Source of the DNA: Nitrosomonadaceae bacterium
GTDB taxonomy: Bacteria > Pseudomonadota > Gammaproteobacteria > Burkholderiales > Nitrosomonadaceae
Length of the DNA: 40,606 nt
Assembly: GCA_030646695.1 (NCBI GenBank)
Contig: JAUSLF010000042.1
Location: 1-40,606, forward strand
Reading direction: 5' to 3'
The position numbers and the translations under genes are program-made. Each line of letters begins with the position of its first letter. Within the stretch, counting starts at the first letter, position 1. Shown here piece after piece: positions 17,903 to 25,718 of this stretch. Under the pieces are notes generated by a model that saw only the letters and a program-made list of their open reading frames with translations, was not told the DNA's origin and did not search any database.

Positions 17903-18922
17903 ATGTTGCGATCGCACGGTCTCAAAATACTGAGTGTGTCCGCTATATTGGCTGCGTTAATTGGCGCTGCCAGCGTTGCGGGTGCGCAATCGATTATTAA
18001 AATTGACGGCTCCAGCACCGTCTATCCCATCACCAGAGCAGTAGCGGAGGAGTTCCAGATAGCCAAAAAAGGTGCCGTCAAAGTAACGGTCGACATCACC
18101 CATACCGGTAGCGGTTTCAAGAAATTCTGCCGCGGTGAGATAGATATCGCCAACGCTTCCCGCCCCATTCAGAGAAAGGAAATGGCAGAGTGCAAAAAAG
18201 CCGGTGTGCAATATGTTGAAATGCCGGTGGCGTTTGATGCGTTGACCGTGGCGGTGAACCCGAAGAACGACTGGAGCAATGCCATGACCGTCGCGGAATT
18301 GAAGAAAATCTGGGAACCCTCCGCTCAGGGCAAAATCACCAGATGGAACCAGATAAACCCGGCCTGGCCTGATGAGCCCTTCAAGCTCTACGGCACGAGC
18401 GCAGATTCCGGCACTTTTGATTACTTTACTGAAGCCATCGTTGGCAAGGCCAAATCGAGCCGTGGCGACTTCACTGCCTCCGAGGACGACAACGTACTGG
18501 TGCAGGGGGTGGCAAGCGACAAGAACGGGCTGGGGTTTTTCGGTTTTACCTATTACATCGAAAATCAGGAAAAAGTTACGGCAGTTGCGGTGGATGCCGG
18601 TAAAGGTGGTATTTCCCCATCCATCGAAACAGTGGAGGATGGAAGCTACCAGCCTTTATCCCGCCCCATTTTCATCTACGTGAACATCAAGGCAGCAGAA
18701 AAACCAGAAGTCAAAGAGTTTGTTGCGTTCTATATGAAGAATGCTCTTTCCCTGGTGTTAGAAGTCAAGCTCATCCCGTTACCGCCCAGTGCCTACATCA
18801 CCGTGATGGAGCGTTTCAACCAGAAGAGGCTGGGAACGGTATTCGATGGCGTATCGGCAGTGGGCCTCACGATCGACGACCTGCTCCAGCGCGAAGCCCG
18901 TCTGGAATTCGAACATGACTAA
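17903..18922 (+). CDS. pstS: Phosphate-binding periplasmic protein PstS, copy 1
   Basis: 339 residues. The ATG at 17903 has GGAGG five bases upstream, better than the in-frame ATG at 17855. Signal peptide of about 28 residues (cleavage AGA/QS), then a type II solute-binding protein: DGSSTVYPI (36-43), [22 protein letters not shown], and ADSGTFDYF, all phosphate-contacting segments of the PstS family. No pstCAB genes are in this window. Compared with copy 2 the first ligand loop differs (ITHTGSGF against ISGTGGGF, 65-72). The stop codon lies in a repeat end. Products of the two genes are about equally long, so both are probably functional. Confidence 0.92.
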   Translation: MLRSHGLKILSVSAILAALIGAASVAGAQSIIKIDGSSTVYPITRAVAEEFQIAKKGAVKVTVDITHTGSGFKKFCRGEIDIANASRPIQRKEMAECKKAGVQYVEMPVAFDALTVAVNPKNDWSNAMTVAELKKIWEPSAQGKITRWNQINPAWPDEPFKLYGTSADSGTFDYFTEAIVGKAKSSRGDFTASEDDNVLVQGVASDKNGLGFFGFTYYIENQEKVTAVAVDAGKGGISPSIETVEDGSYQPLSRPIFIYVNIKAAEKPEVKEFVAFYMKNALSLVLEVKLIPLPPSAYITVMERFNQKRLGTVFDGVSAVGLTIDDLLQREARLEFEHD

Positions 18923-19019
18923 GGAACCTCTGAATCGCCGCATAAACCATCACGGCGCCGGCAAGAGTGGAATACGGTTTTTTCGAGTATGCGTAACAAG
19001 ATTGACGCAGCCGTGCACT

Positions 19020-19037
19020 ATGTCACAATCCTGCAAT
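19020..19037 (+). promoter_or_regulatory. Candidate Pho box upstream of the second pstS
   Basis: ATGTCAC and CTGCAAT, 11 bp apart, the duplicated counterpart of the site at 17820. Imperfect match to PhoB half-sites. Confidence 0.35.
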
Positions 19038-19102
19038 ATCGATGGCCTATGATGATGTTGATGCTGCCATATGGCGGCCATCTCAAACGAATGGAGGATG
19101 AA

Positions 19103-20122
19103 ATGTTGCGATTACACAATCTTAAGGTACTGAGTGTGTCTGCTGTATTGGCTGCGTTAATTGGCGCTGCCGGGGTGGCAAGTGCGCAATCGGTTGTCAA
19201 AATTGACGGCTCCAGCACTGTCTATCCCATCACCGAGGCGGTGGCCGAGGATTTCCAGATAGCCAAAAAAGGTGCCATCAGAGTAACGGTCGGCATTTCC
19301 GGCACTGGCGGCGGCTTCAAGAAATTCTGCCGCGGCGAGATAGATATCGCCAATGCTTCCCGCCCCATTCAGAGAAAGGAAATGGAGGAGTGCAAGAAAG
19401 CCGGTGTGCAGTATGTTGAAATGCCGGTGGCGTACGATGCGTTGACCGTGGCGATAAATCCACGGAACACCTGGAGCAAGACCATGACCGTCGCGGAATT
19501 GAAGAAAATCTGGGAACCCTCCGCCCAGGGCAAAATCACCAAATGGAATCAGATAAACCCGGCCTGGCCTGATGAACCCTTCAAGCTCTACGGTGCAGGC
19601 GCGGATTCCGGCACTTTCGACTATTTTACTGAAGCCATCGTTGGCAAGGCTAAATCGAGCCGCGGCGACTTCACCGCTTCCGAAGACGACAACGTTCTGG
19701 TACAGGGAGTGGCGAGCGATAAAAACGGGCTGGGTTTCTTCGGTTTCGCCTATTACAGCGAAAACCAGAAAAAAGTCACAGCAGTTGCAGTGGACAGCGG
19801 TAAAGGCGGCGTTATCCCATCCGCCGAAACAGTAGAGAACGCGACCTACCAGCCTCTCGCCCGCCCCATTTTCATCTATGTGAACAGCAATTCGGCGGAG
19901 AAACCCGAGGTCCGGGAATTTGTTGCGTTCTATATGAAGAATGCGCTTACTCTGGTGAAAGAAGTCCAGTATTTCCCGTTACCGGCAAGAGCCTACACCA
20001 CCATCATGCAGCACTTCACCAACAAGAGGCTGGGAACGATATTCGGTGGCGTATCGGCAGTGGGTCTCACGATCGACGACCTGCTTAAGCGCGAAGCCCG
20101 TCTGGAATTCGAACATAATTGA
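19103..20122 (+). CDS. pstS: Phosphate-binding periplasmic protein PstS, copy 2
   Basis: 339 residues, same ribosome-binding site and start context as copy 1 (GGAGGATGAA-ATG). Signal peptide with cleavage near ASA/QS at residue 28. All PstS segments are intact, and its first ligand loop SGTGGGF (66-72) is the more usual Gly-rich form. Differences from copy 1 are scattered, with a cluster at 64-70. It lies 289 bp upstream of the phosphate porin gene, with a hairpin and the Pho box between them, so the porin has its own promoter. Confidence 0.92.
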   Translation: MLRLHNLKVLSVSAVLAALIGAAGVASAQSVVKIDGSSTVYPITEAVAEDFQIAKKGAIRVTVGISGTGGGFKKFCRGEIDIANASRPIQRKEMEECKKAGVQYVEMPVAYDALTVAINPRNTWSKTMTVAELKKIWEPSAQGKITKWNQINPAWPDEPFKLYGAGADSGTFDYFTEAIVGKAKSSRGDFTASEDDNVLVQGVASDKNGLGFFGFAYYSENQKKVTAVAVDSGKGGVIPSAETVENATYQPLARPIFIYVNSNSAEKPEVREFVAFYMKNALTLVKEVQYFPLPARAYTTIMQHFTNKRLGTIFGGVSAVGLTIDDLLKREARLEFEHN

Positions 20123-20162
20123 CAGTCGGATTCATCTTAGAAACTGCTGAATAATCCCGCCG

Positions 20163-20190
20163 TGGGGTGCGCGCCGCAGGCCGCACCCCA
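20163..20190 (+). terminator. Hairpin after the second pstS
   Basis: TGGGGTGCG (20163-20171) pairs with CGCACCCCA (20182-20190) over a 10-nt loop, about 40 nt after the stop; no T-run. The preceding AACTGCTGAATAATCCC resembles the family B end, so it may be a repeat remnant acting as terminator. Confidence 0.5.
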
Positions 20191-20317
20191 TCCTGATTTC
20201 CGTCTGCTCCCACTTGTAATTCGCGTTCACTCCATTTCCAGCCAATCGCTGCCTGCTGCTCTGCCCGGACTTGTTTCCGGCAGGTCCGTTTGTTATGCAA
20301 CCGGACACTCGTGATGT

Positions 20318-20357
20318 TTGTCATAAAACTGTGACAAAGACGTAATCAGGCTGTCAC
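20318..20357 (+). promoter_or_regulatory. Double Pho box of the phosphate porin gene
   Basis: Four heptamers spaced exactly 11 bp: TTGTCAT (20318), CTGTGAC (20329), ACGTAAT (20340), CTGTCAC (20351), with A-rich spacers. The first pair nearly equals the PhoB consensus CTGTCAT-4-CTGTCAC. A possible -10 (TACCAT, 20368) follows 10 nt later, as in PhoB-activated promoters that lack a -35. This predicts induction on phosphate starvation. Confidence 0.8.
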
Positions 20358-20411
20358 AAGCCATCGGTACCATCCTCTCAGTTTCATTAATCATAACTCT
20401 GAGGGGAAAAT

Positions 20412-22079
20412 ATGAAGTTATCCAGAATTACGCTGGCAGTCATTGCTGTTTTGGGTGCAGGCTTGGGTGCAGGTATGGCATCCAGCGCTTTTGCCCTTGA
20501 TCTTTACATGGACAAGAAAACCAAGCAGCTCTATGCAGAACCCGGACCTGGCCGCGAACGCCTCGGTTCTTTCAAGAGAGTCGATGATGCTGCGGCAGCA
20601 TCCGCGATAAAAACGGACACGGCTGAATCAACTCCGGTCCCTAGAGATAGAACAGCGGCAATGAGAGAAAAGATGGCAGGCGTCCGTCTTGTCAACGATG
20701 TCGCGGAACTCAAGGAGCGGGTCAAGGAAACCGAGAGCGTCCACCCAAAATTTGATGACCGGGGAATACACTTTGCAACCAAGGATGGCAATTTTACATG
20801 GTCACCGAATGGTCGCATCCAAGTTGCCTCACAATACAATTTTGTCAATGACCCCGCAGACCCGACTGGCACCGATCGGCCGTACGAATTGAATAGCGGC
20901 ATGAATATCCGCCGTGCTCGTATGGGTATGGAAGGAACTTTTTACAAGATCTGGGACTACAAATTTGAATTCGATTTCAGCCGGGGTAATGGCTCGGTAG
21001 CGTCCGGAATTACTGATGCTTACGTACGGTTAAACCATACCGATGCACTTTCATTCAAGATCGGCTCCTTCAAGGAACCGTTCAGCCTGGAAGAGGCCGC
21101 CAGCAACCGCTTCATCACGTTCATTGAACGTCACATGGCGGTCAATACGTTTGTTGACAATCCCAATACCTACAAAACTGGTATTGGCGTCAACTATGCA
21201 GTGCCGCGCTGGCAGACCGGAGTTGCTTTTCAAACTGAGCCTGTTGGGGGTTGGTCTTCCGCTTCCTCCTCAGCCAATTCCAATGTCAGTACCCTTAGCA
21301 ACGGTAACCAGAGCCGCAACAATGGCTCCGGCGATATGGGCTGGGAAGGAATGGCCCGGGTAACCGGTAGGCCGTGGATGGAAGGTAATCACAAATGGTT
21401 GCACATCGGTACTTCGGGAGGCCGCACCCACGTCAACACCCAATACGCGGCTGATGGCTCCATCGCTAACGGCGGCATGTCATTCTTCACCTTCCCCGGA
21501 ACCAACGTCGACCGTAGCAACATTTTATTTACCGGCAACCTGAGTGATGGGGCTCTTACCTCAGCAACCAGGCATGAAATAACCAGTTATGACCGCATGG
21601 GCGCAGAAACTCAATTCGTGTATGGTCCGGCCTCATTACAGGGAGAATATTTACGCACCAACATCAATGGTGTGGGATATAACAACGGCGATCACCTGAC
21701 CGGCGCTTACGTTTTTGGCAGCCTCTTCTTGACAGGCGAATCTAAAACCTACCACGTCAGAAACGGTGCGGCAAATCGGATCAGACCCATAACGCCCTTT
21801 CAATGGAGGGGCCCGGGCTGGGGAGCGTGGGAGATCGCTACAGGTTGGGACTATATCGACATGAACTCCGGTGCGGTCAAAGGCGGCCAGATGGACATGC
21901 TCCGGTTTGGCGTAAACTGGTACCCACACGCAATGGTCAAATTGCAGAGCAACATTCAGCATGTGTTAGCTATAAATACACCGGTATCAGGGGGAACTGG
22001 TTATGATGGAAGGCGGAGTGTAGGCTGGAATCATGGCAATTTGGATGTGTTCATGACACAACTTACGGTTGATTTTTAA
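20412..22079 (+). CDS. Phosphate-selective porin, OprP/OprO family
   Basis: 555 residues. Outer-membrane channel for phosphate or polyphosphate. Signal peptide of about 28 residues (cleavage SAFA/LDLY), then a charged helical stretch (about 30-110) that could form a trimer coiled coil, then the Porin_O_P barrel: GIHFATKDGNFTWSPNGRIQ, NIRRARMGMEGTFYKIWDYK, FKIGSFKEPFSLEE, ending FMTQLTVDF with the usual terminal Phe. Good ribosome-binding site GAGGGG. With pstS upstream and a Pho box it forms the phosphate-scavenging group of the window. Substrate preference (phosphate or polyphosphate) is not resolved. Confidence 0.92.
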   Translation: MKLSRITLAVIAVLGAGLGAGMASSAFALDLYMDKKTKQLYAEPGPGRERLGSFKRVDDAAAASAIKTDTAESTPVPRDRTAAMREKMAGVRLVNDVAELKERVKETESVHPKFDDRGIHFATKDGNFTWSPNGRIQVASQYNFVNDPADPTGTDRPYELNSGMNIRRARMGMEGTFYKIWDYKFEFDFSRGNGSVASGITDAYVRLNHTDALSFKIGSFKEPFSLEEAASNRFITFIERHMAVNTFVDNPNTYKTGIGVNYAVPRWQTGVAFQTEPVGGWSSASSSANSNVSTLSNGNQSRNNGSGDMGWEGMARVTGRPWMEGNHKWLHIGTSGGRTHVNTQYAADGSIANGGMSFFTFPGTNVDRSNILFTGNLSDGALTSATRHEITSYDRMGAETQFVYGPASLQGEYLRTNINGVGYNNGDHLTGAYVFGSLFLTGESKTYHVRNGAANRIRPITPFQWRGPGWGAWEIATGWDYIDMNSGAVKGGQMDMLRFGVNWYPHAMVKLQSNIQHVLAINTPVSGGTGYDGRRSVGWNHGNLDVFMTQLTVDF

Positions 22080-22430
22080 GGCAGCGTGAACAGCATATAA
22101 TCGAAGTGAGCGTACCACCCGAAGGCTCCGGAGATCATCCGGAGCCTTCGGCACGAGTGTGGTTTCCTGTTTACCAGAGCTGAAATTCTTACTATGTCCA
22201 TGAATTGGCTGTCAGACCACCAGTGAATCTGTGACACCCGGTAAGGAACCCCTCCCCCACCTCATCCTTATTCAGCACGCCACGCCGGACAACCCACCCA
22301 CAATTCGCTGCCCGGCTTTTCTATTCCTGGCGGGCAAGCATTCACAATCCACTCCGCTGAAGCATGCCGGTAATCAGGGTTTTTCTGCTATAAATAGAAA
22401 AATGCCCGGTTTGGTCAAGGAGGATGTGTC
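22080..22430 (+). other. Gap between the porin and the small secreted ORFs
   Basis: Holds the porin hairpin (22119-22151) and, near its end, TATAAA (22389-22394), a possible -10 box for the small ORF at 22431. An open frame at 22231-22470 has no ribosome-binding site and is not credible. Otherwise nothing recognised. Confidence 0.5.
22119..22151 (+). terminator. Hairpin terminator-like structure after the porin gene
   Basis: CCGAAGGCTCCGG (22119-22131) and CCGGAGCCTTCGG (22139-22151) form a perfect 13-bp stem with a 7-nt loop. No T-run, so termination strength is uncertain. Confidence 0.65.
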
Positions 22431-22508
22431 ATGTGCCAATTCGCCAAATCTGTATGTGCCGCGACATTAGCAGGGATGGTGTTTGTTTCGTCTGCCGTCA
22501 TGGCATAA
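22431..22508 (+). CDS. 25-residue ORF consisting only of a signal peptide
   Basis: ATG at 22431 with an excellent ribosome-binding site (AAGGAGG, 7-8 nt upstream). The product MCQFAKSVCAATLAGMVFVS continues SAVMA and stops, so it ends exactly at a signal-peptidase-like AxA site. The stop TAA overlaps the ATG of another ORF (TAATG). Either a leader peptide, a genuinely tiny membrane peptide, or the front of a small secreted protein interrupted by a frameshift. Not recognised by family. Confidence 0.5.
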   Translation: MCQFAKSVCAATLAGMVFVSSAVMA

Positions 22509-22603
22509 TGGGTAATCATTTCCACCCCGGTACCACCCAGCGTTATCAGCCCGATTGTAGTAATGTCCGCACTGTGTTTTTAAAGGAGAAATCATGTACC
22601 TAA
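22508..22603 (+). CDS. 31-residue ORF overlapping the signal-peptide ORF (TAATG)
   Basis: Begins MGNHFHPGTTQRYQPDCSNV and ends in KSCT, overlapping the next start codon at 22594. It has no ribosome-binding site of its own, so it would depend on coupling to the ORF before it or on a frameshift that fuses the two into a secreted peptide of about 56 residues. Existence is uncertain. Confidence 0.3.
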   Translation: MGNHFHPGTTQRYQPDCSNVRTVFLKEKSCT

Positions 22604-22935
22604 GAATGCAACGAATTGGCACGATGATGAGTACACTGCTCTTGATCCTCTTCCTGGGCACGGTTGCCCATGCTGCCGACCCCAAGACTACGAAACAGCA
22701 ACACCCAGTCGAAAAAATGGAACTGCAAATCTCCAAGGATGGGAAAACCATCATTGATCAGAATGGACGGGAGGTTGCCCGGTTTGTTAAAGGCATGCAG
22801 GTGCGGCCGGTAGAAGGGGCAACCCAAAGCTTGCCGGGATGCCAAGTCTGCACAGATGAATGCATCATCTACGAGGGGGAGCGATGCGTGAAGAAAATCC
22901 GCTCCTGCACGTGGGACTTCGACTGCAAGCAATAA
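22594..22935 (+). CDS. Small Cys-rich secreted protein, function unknown
   Basis: 113 residues with AAGGAG five bases before the ATG. N-terminal signal peptide to about residue 28 (LLLILFLGTVAHAA). The mature part is Lys/Gln-rich, then DGKTIIDQNGREVARFVKGM, and a C-terminal Cys cluster with six cysteines spaced C-x2-C-x3-C-x7-C-x5-C-x5-C, which could hold three disulfides or a metal in the periplasm. No known family was recognised. It may be translated together with the tiny ORFs directly upstream. Confidence 0.75.
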   Translation: MYLRMQRIGTMMSTLLLILFLGTVAHAADPKTTKQQHPVEKMELQISKDGKTIIDQNGREVARFVKGMQVRPVEGATQSLPGCQVCTDECIIYEGERCVKKIRSCTWDFDCKQ

Positions 22936-23120
22936 TAGCCGCGCGGCATTAAAACGCGATCAGCACCAGCATCCCAGCCCTCGGCGCATTCCGCCGAGGC
23001 TCATGCCGCATGACAATCAGTTGACTTCCACGGTCGAGACCTTACAATCCTGATAATCCTGCCCATCGCTTGCTGATCGCAGACCGTCGTGCCCCAAGAA
23101 ATCCCCCATCGAAAAGTTAC

Positions 23121-23762
23121 ATGTACCGTATCGCCGCTTTTGCTCTCGCTGTCATATTCGTCACCCCATTCGCGTGGGCGCTCGACGTGAAGAGCCCCGG
23201 GCCGGACTGGACTGAAGCCAAACGCTCCAGTGAACTGGTCATCTTCATCAAAGACGTGGACGAGGGCCGCAGGATCATGGCAGTTGCCGAAGTGAATGCG
23301 CCGCCGGAGGTCATCTTCAATGTCGTCAGCGACTTCGACAACTACCCGGATTTCATGCCTTATGTGAAAGAATCGCGGGTGCTCAGCCGCAGGAACGATA
23401 GCGAACTCACTTCGTACCAGCGCATCGCCCCACCATTCGTAAGTGAGCGCGACTACCCGCTCAAGTTCACGCTGACGCGCGGCACGCCCGCGAACGGCGG
23501 CGTGTTCAAGACCGAATGGAGCGTAATCCCCAAGACTCTGCCCGAGGTCAATGGCGTCGTGCGCATCACGCTCAACGATGGCTCCTGGCTGATAGAGCCG
23601 CTCGACGGCGGCAAGCGCACACGCCTCACCTACACGCTGCTCACCCACCCGGGCGGCCTGATTCCCGACTTCGTCGCGAACCTGTCGAACACGATTGCGA
23701 TTCCCAAACTGTTCGAAGCTGTGAAAAAACGCGCGGCCGAGAAGAAGGGTACGGCGAAGTAG
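23121..23762 (+). CDS. Periplasmic START/SRPBCC-fold protein
   Basis: 213 residues from the ATG at 23121; the frame stays open to 23070 but the signal peptide MYRIAAFALAVIFVTPFAWA begins here. Mature protein: VAEVNAPPEVIFNVVSDFDN YPDFMPY (the start of the coenzyme-Q-binding/polyketide-cyclase type SRPBCC fold), FVSERDYPLKFT, and a long amphipathic C-terminal helix. Such folds bind hydrophobic ligands. The ligand is unknown, and secretion is unusual compared with cytoplasmic RatA/COQ10 proteins. No operon partner. Confidence 0.8.
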   Translation: MYRIAAFALAVIFVTPFAWALDVKSPGPDWTEAKRSSELVIFIKDVDEGRRIMAVAEVNAPPEVIFNVVSDFDNYPDFMPYVKESRVLSRRNDSELTSYQRIAPPFVSERDYPLKFTLTRGTPANGGVFKTEWSVIPKTLPEVNGVVRITLNDGSWLIEPLDGGKRTRLTYTLLTHPGGLIPDFVANLSNTIAIPKLFEAVKKRAAEKKGTAK

Positions 23763-23837
23763 TCAGCTTCGTCCGGGCTCTAGACGCCATCATTATTGAT
23801 CTTTACATAACTCATGACAGTTACCATCACCGTAGCC

Positions 23838-23982
23838 GTCATTCCCGCGCAAGCGGGAATCCAGACAATTGACAATGCTAATTGACAATGCTCACACACA
23901 GTGGGACAACACCCCAAACACGGCTTCGGCCACTACGCGGAGATTTGATGACAACCTGGATTCCCGCTTGCGCGGGAATGAC
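23838..23982. repeat. Pair of palindromic REP-like sequences in inverted orientation
   Basis: A 27-base sequence at 23838-23864 (GTCATTCCCGCGCAAGCGGG + AATCCAG) recurs as a perfect inverse at 23956-23982. Each half is itself a hairpin (ATTCCCGC/GCGGGAAT). Between them ATTGACAATGCT is repeated in tandem. This is the widespread proteobacterial 'CGGGAATGAC' repeat type. It fills most of the gap before the DUF393 gene. Confidence 0.75.
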
Positions 23983-24058
23983 GAATTGATGGATTTCGTT
24001 TACTGGTGCACTCGTTTCAAATGTTGTCTTCAATTATGTAAAGCTCAATAATCAAAAC

Positions 24059-24427
24059 ATGTCCAGCAAGGTCTATTACAACAGCGCATGCCCCGTCTGC
24101 AATGCAGGCATCAAGGATCAGCGCCAGCGCATGAAAGCCTGTGGCGTCAAGGATATCGAATGGGTTGATGTGCACGCTCACCCGGAAGCAGTGGCGGAAG
24201 TGGGCGCTTCGTTAGAGCAGGTGCGGGAACGGTTGCACGTCAAGGACCCGGATGGACGGATCAATGTCGGCGCCGACGCATTCGCCTACCTGTGGTCACA
24301 AACGCGCGGCCAGCAATGGCTTGCAAAGCTGCTGCGGTTGCCCGTGCTCAGGCAACTTACGCAACTGGCGTACAACCTCTTTGCCCGCCTGCTATACCGC
24401 TGGAACCGCGCCAAGAAACACTGGTGA
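24059..24427 (+). CDS. DUF393 / DCC-type thiol-disulfide oxidoreductase family protein
   Basis: 122 residues. The N-terminal VYYNSACPVCNAGI carries the Cys-x2-Cys motif with the family's 'YDxxCPxC' form, in a thioredoxin-like fold. The C-terminal part (LAYNLFARLLYRWNRAKKHW) is amphipathic and basic. The family is predicted to be redox-active but lacks a defined role. Upstream is a REP-like pair; no clear ribosome-binding site. Convergent with pyrC. Confidence 0.8.
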   Translation: MSSKVYYNSACPVCNAGIKDQRQRMKACGVKDIEWVDVHAHPEAVAEVGASLEQVRERLHVKDPDGRINVGADAFAYLWSQTRGQQWLAKLLRLPVLRQLTQLAYNLFARLLYRWNRAKKHW

Positions 24428-24488
24428 TGTCGCCGCTGATCGGGTAGTTCACCAAACCATGTGCGTGGACACAGACATCGTGCCCGCG

Positions 24489-25568
24489 TTAAATCATCTT
24501 CCAGCCAATATTTTCCCCTGCCCGCAGCGGAATCAATGCCTCTCCCGCAAACTCCAGTTGTGCCGGAACATTCCAGCTTTGCTTCACCAGCGTAATAGTG
24601 TCCTGGTTGCGCGGCAGTCCGTAGAAATCCGCGCCGTGGAAACTGGCAAAGGCCTCCAGTTTGTCCAGCGCACCGGCCTGCTCGAAAGCTTCCGCATACA
24701 GTTCAATGGCCGCGTGCGCGCTGTAGATCCCGGCGCAACCACAGGCAGCTTCCTTGGTGGCTTTGGAGTGGGGCGCGCTGTCGGTACCGAGGAAAAATTT
24801 CGGGTTGCCGCTGATGGCGGCTTCGACCAGCGCGCGCCGATGGTTTTCGCGCTTGAGCACTGGCAGGCAGTAATGGTGCGGACGGATGCCGCCTTGAAAC
24901 AGCGCATTGCGGTTGAGCAGCAGGTGATGGGCAGTAATGGTGGCAGCGATATTGCCCGCCGCAGCCACAACGAACTCCACTGCCTCTCTGGTGGTGATGT
25001 GTTCGAACACCACCCGCAATTGCGGGAAGCGCTGGATGATGGGAGCCAGCACCTGCTCGATGAAAACCTTTTCGCGATCGAATACATCCACTGCGGGATC
25101 GGTTGCTTCGCCGTGCACCAGCAGCGGCATGCCCGCCTGCTGCATCACTTCGAGCGTAGCGTAACAGCGGGCTATGCCGGTGACGCCCGAATCGGAATTG
25201 GTGGTAGCCCCAGCCGGATAATATTTCACGCCGTGGATCGCACCGCTTGCCTTGGCTGCGATGATTTCCGCGGGCGCGGTATGGTTGGTCAGGTACAGCG
25301 TCATCAGCGGCTCGAAGCGCATCCCCTGCGGCAGCGCGGCGAGGATGCGTTCGCGATATGCCAGCGCCATGGCGGTTGTCACTAGCGGCGGCCTGAGGTT
25401 GGGCATGACGATGGCGCGGGCGAAACGCCGCGCGGTGTGCGGCAGCACAGCCTGCATTTGCGCGCCGTCGCGCAGATGCAGGTGCCAGTCGTCGGGGCGG
25501 GTGAGAGTTAGCGTCGTCAAGATCAGATGTGCCGTAACTGTTTGCGAATCCAGATTGTACCCCAGCAT
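24489..25568 (-). CDS. pyrC: Dihydroorotase
   Basis: Third step of pyrimidine synthesis: carbamoyl-aspartate to dihydroorotate; zinc amidohydrolase of the E. coli PyrC class. Metal and substrate residues are visible: [12 protein letters not shown] (His-x-His), [13 protein letters not shown] with the carboxylated Lys, [14 protein letters not shown], and LGTDSAPH. From ATG 25568 it would have 359 residues; a TTG at 25520 would give 343, closer to the family's N-terminus ([12 protein letters not shown]). Neither start has a good ribosome-binding site, so the start is uncertain. Confidence 0.93.
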   Translation of the reverse strand: MLGYNLDSQTVTAHLILTTLTLTRPDDWHLHLRDGAQMQAVLPHTARRFARAIVMPNLRPPLVTTAMALAYRERILAALPQGMRFEPLMTLYLTNHTAPAEIIAAKASGAIHGVKYYPAGATTNSDSGVTGIARCYATLEVMQQAGMPLLVHGEATDPAVDVFDREKVFIEQVLAPIIQRFPQLRVVFEHITTREAVEFVVAAAGNIAATITAHHLLLNRNALFQGGIRPHHYCLPVLKRENHRRALVEAAISGNPKFFLGTDSAPHSKATKEAACGCAGIYSAHAAIELYAEAFEQAGALDKLEAFASFHGADFYGLPRNQDTITLVKQSWNVPAQLEFAGEALIPLRAGENIGWKMI

Positions 25569-25718
25569 CCCGCCTAAGGAACCGGAATGGGATACACCTG
25601 GCGGATTACAATTTGCCCATTTAACTGGGCAATGCAAAAAATACCATGCGATTCATCGATTAATTTGGCAGAATGTACCCTATTGGTGTAATTGTTCTTT
25701 TATGAGGGAGAGATCACG

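Larger units (their letters stand above)
17736..20116 (+). repeat. Tandem duplication, 1200-bp unit, carrying pstS and its upstream region
   Basis: Two head-to-tail copies with an exact 1200-bp offset: start codons at 17903 and 19103, upstream motif at 17820 and 19020, similarity beginning near 17736 and 18936 and ending near 18916 and 20116. The similarity covers about 165 bp of upstream DNA plus the gene nearly to its stop. The junction holds TAAGGAACCTCTGAA (18920-18934), the end of family B. Many silent and some missense differences show the duplication is not recent. Confidence 0.9.

Noticed and set aside
22201-22240. Possible Pho box after the porin gene (CTGTCAG ... CTGTGAC)
   Set aside because: The two heptamers are 20 bp apart, out of the 11-bp phase needed for PhoB.
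24252-25385. 377-codon plus-strand frame opposite pyrC
   Set aside because: Overlaps DUF393 out of frame and mirrors pyrC, whose metal ligands are all intact.
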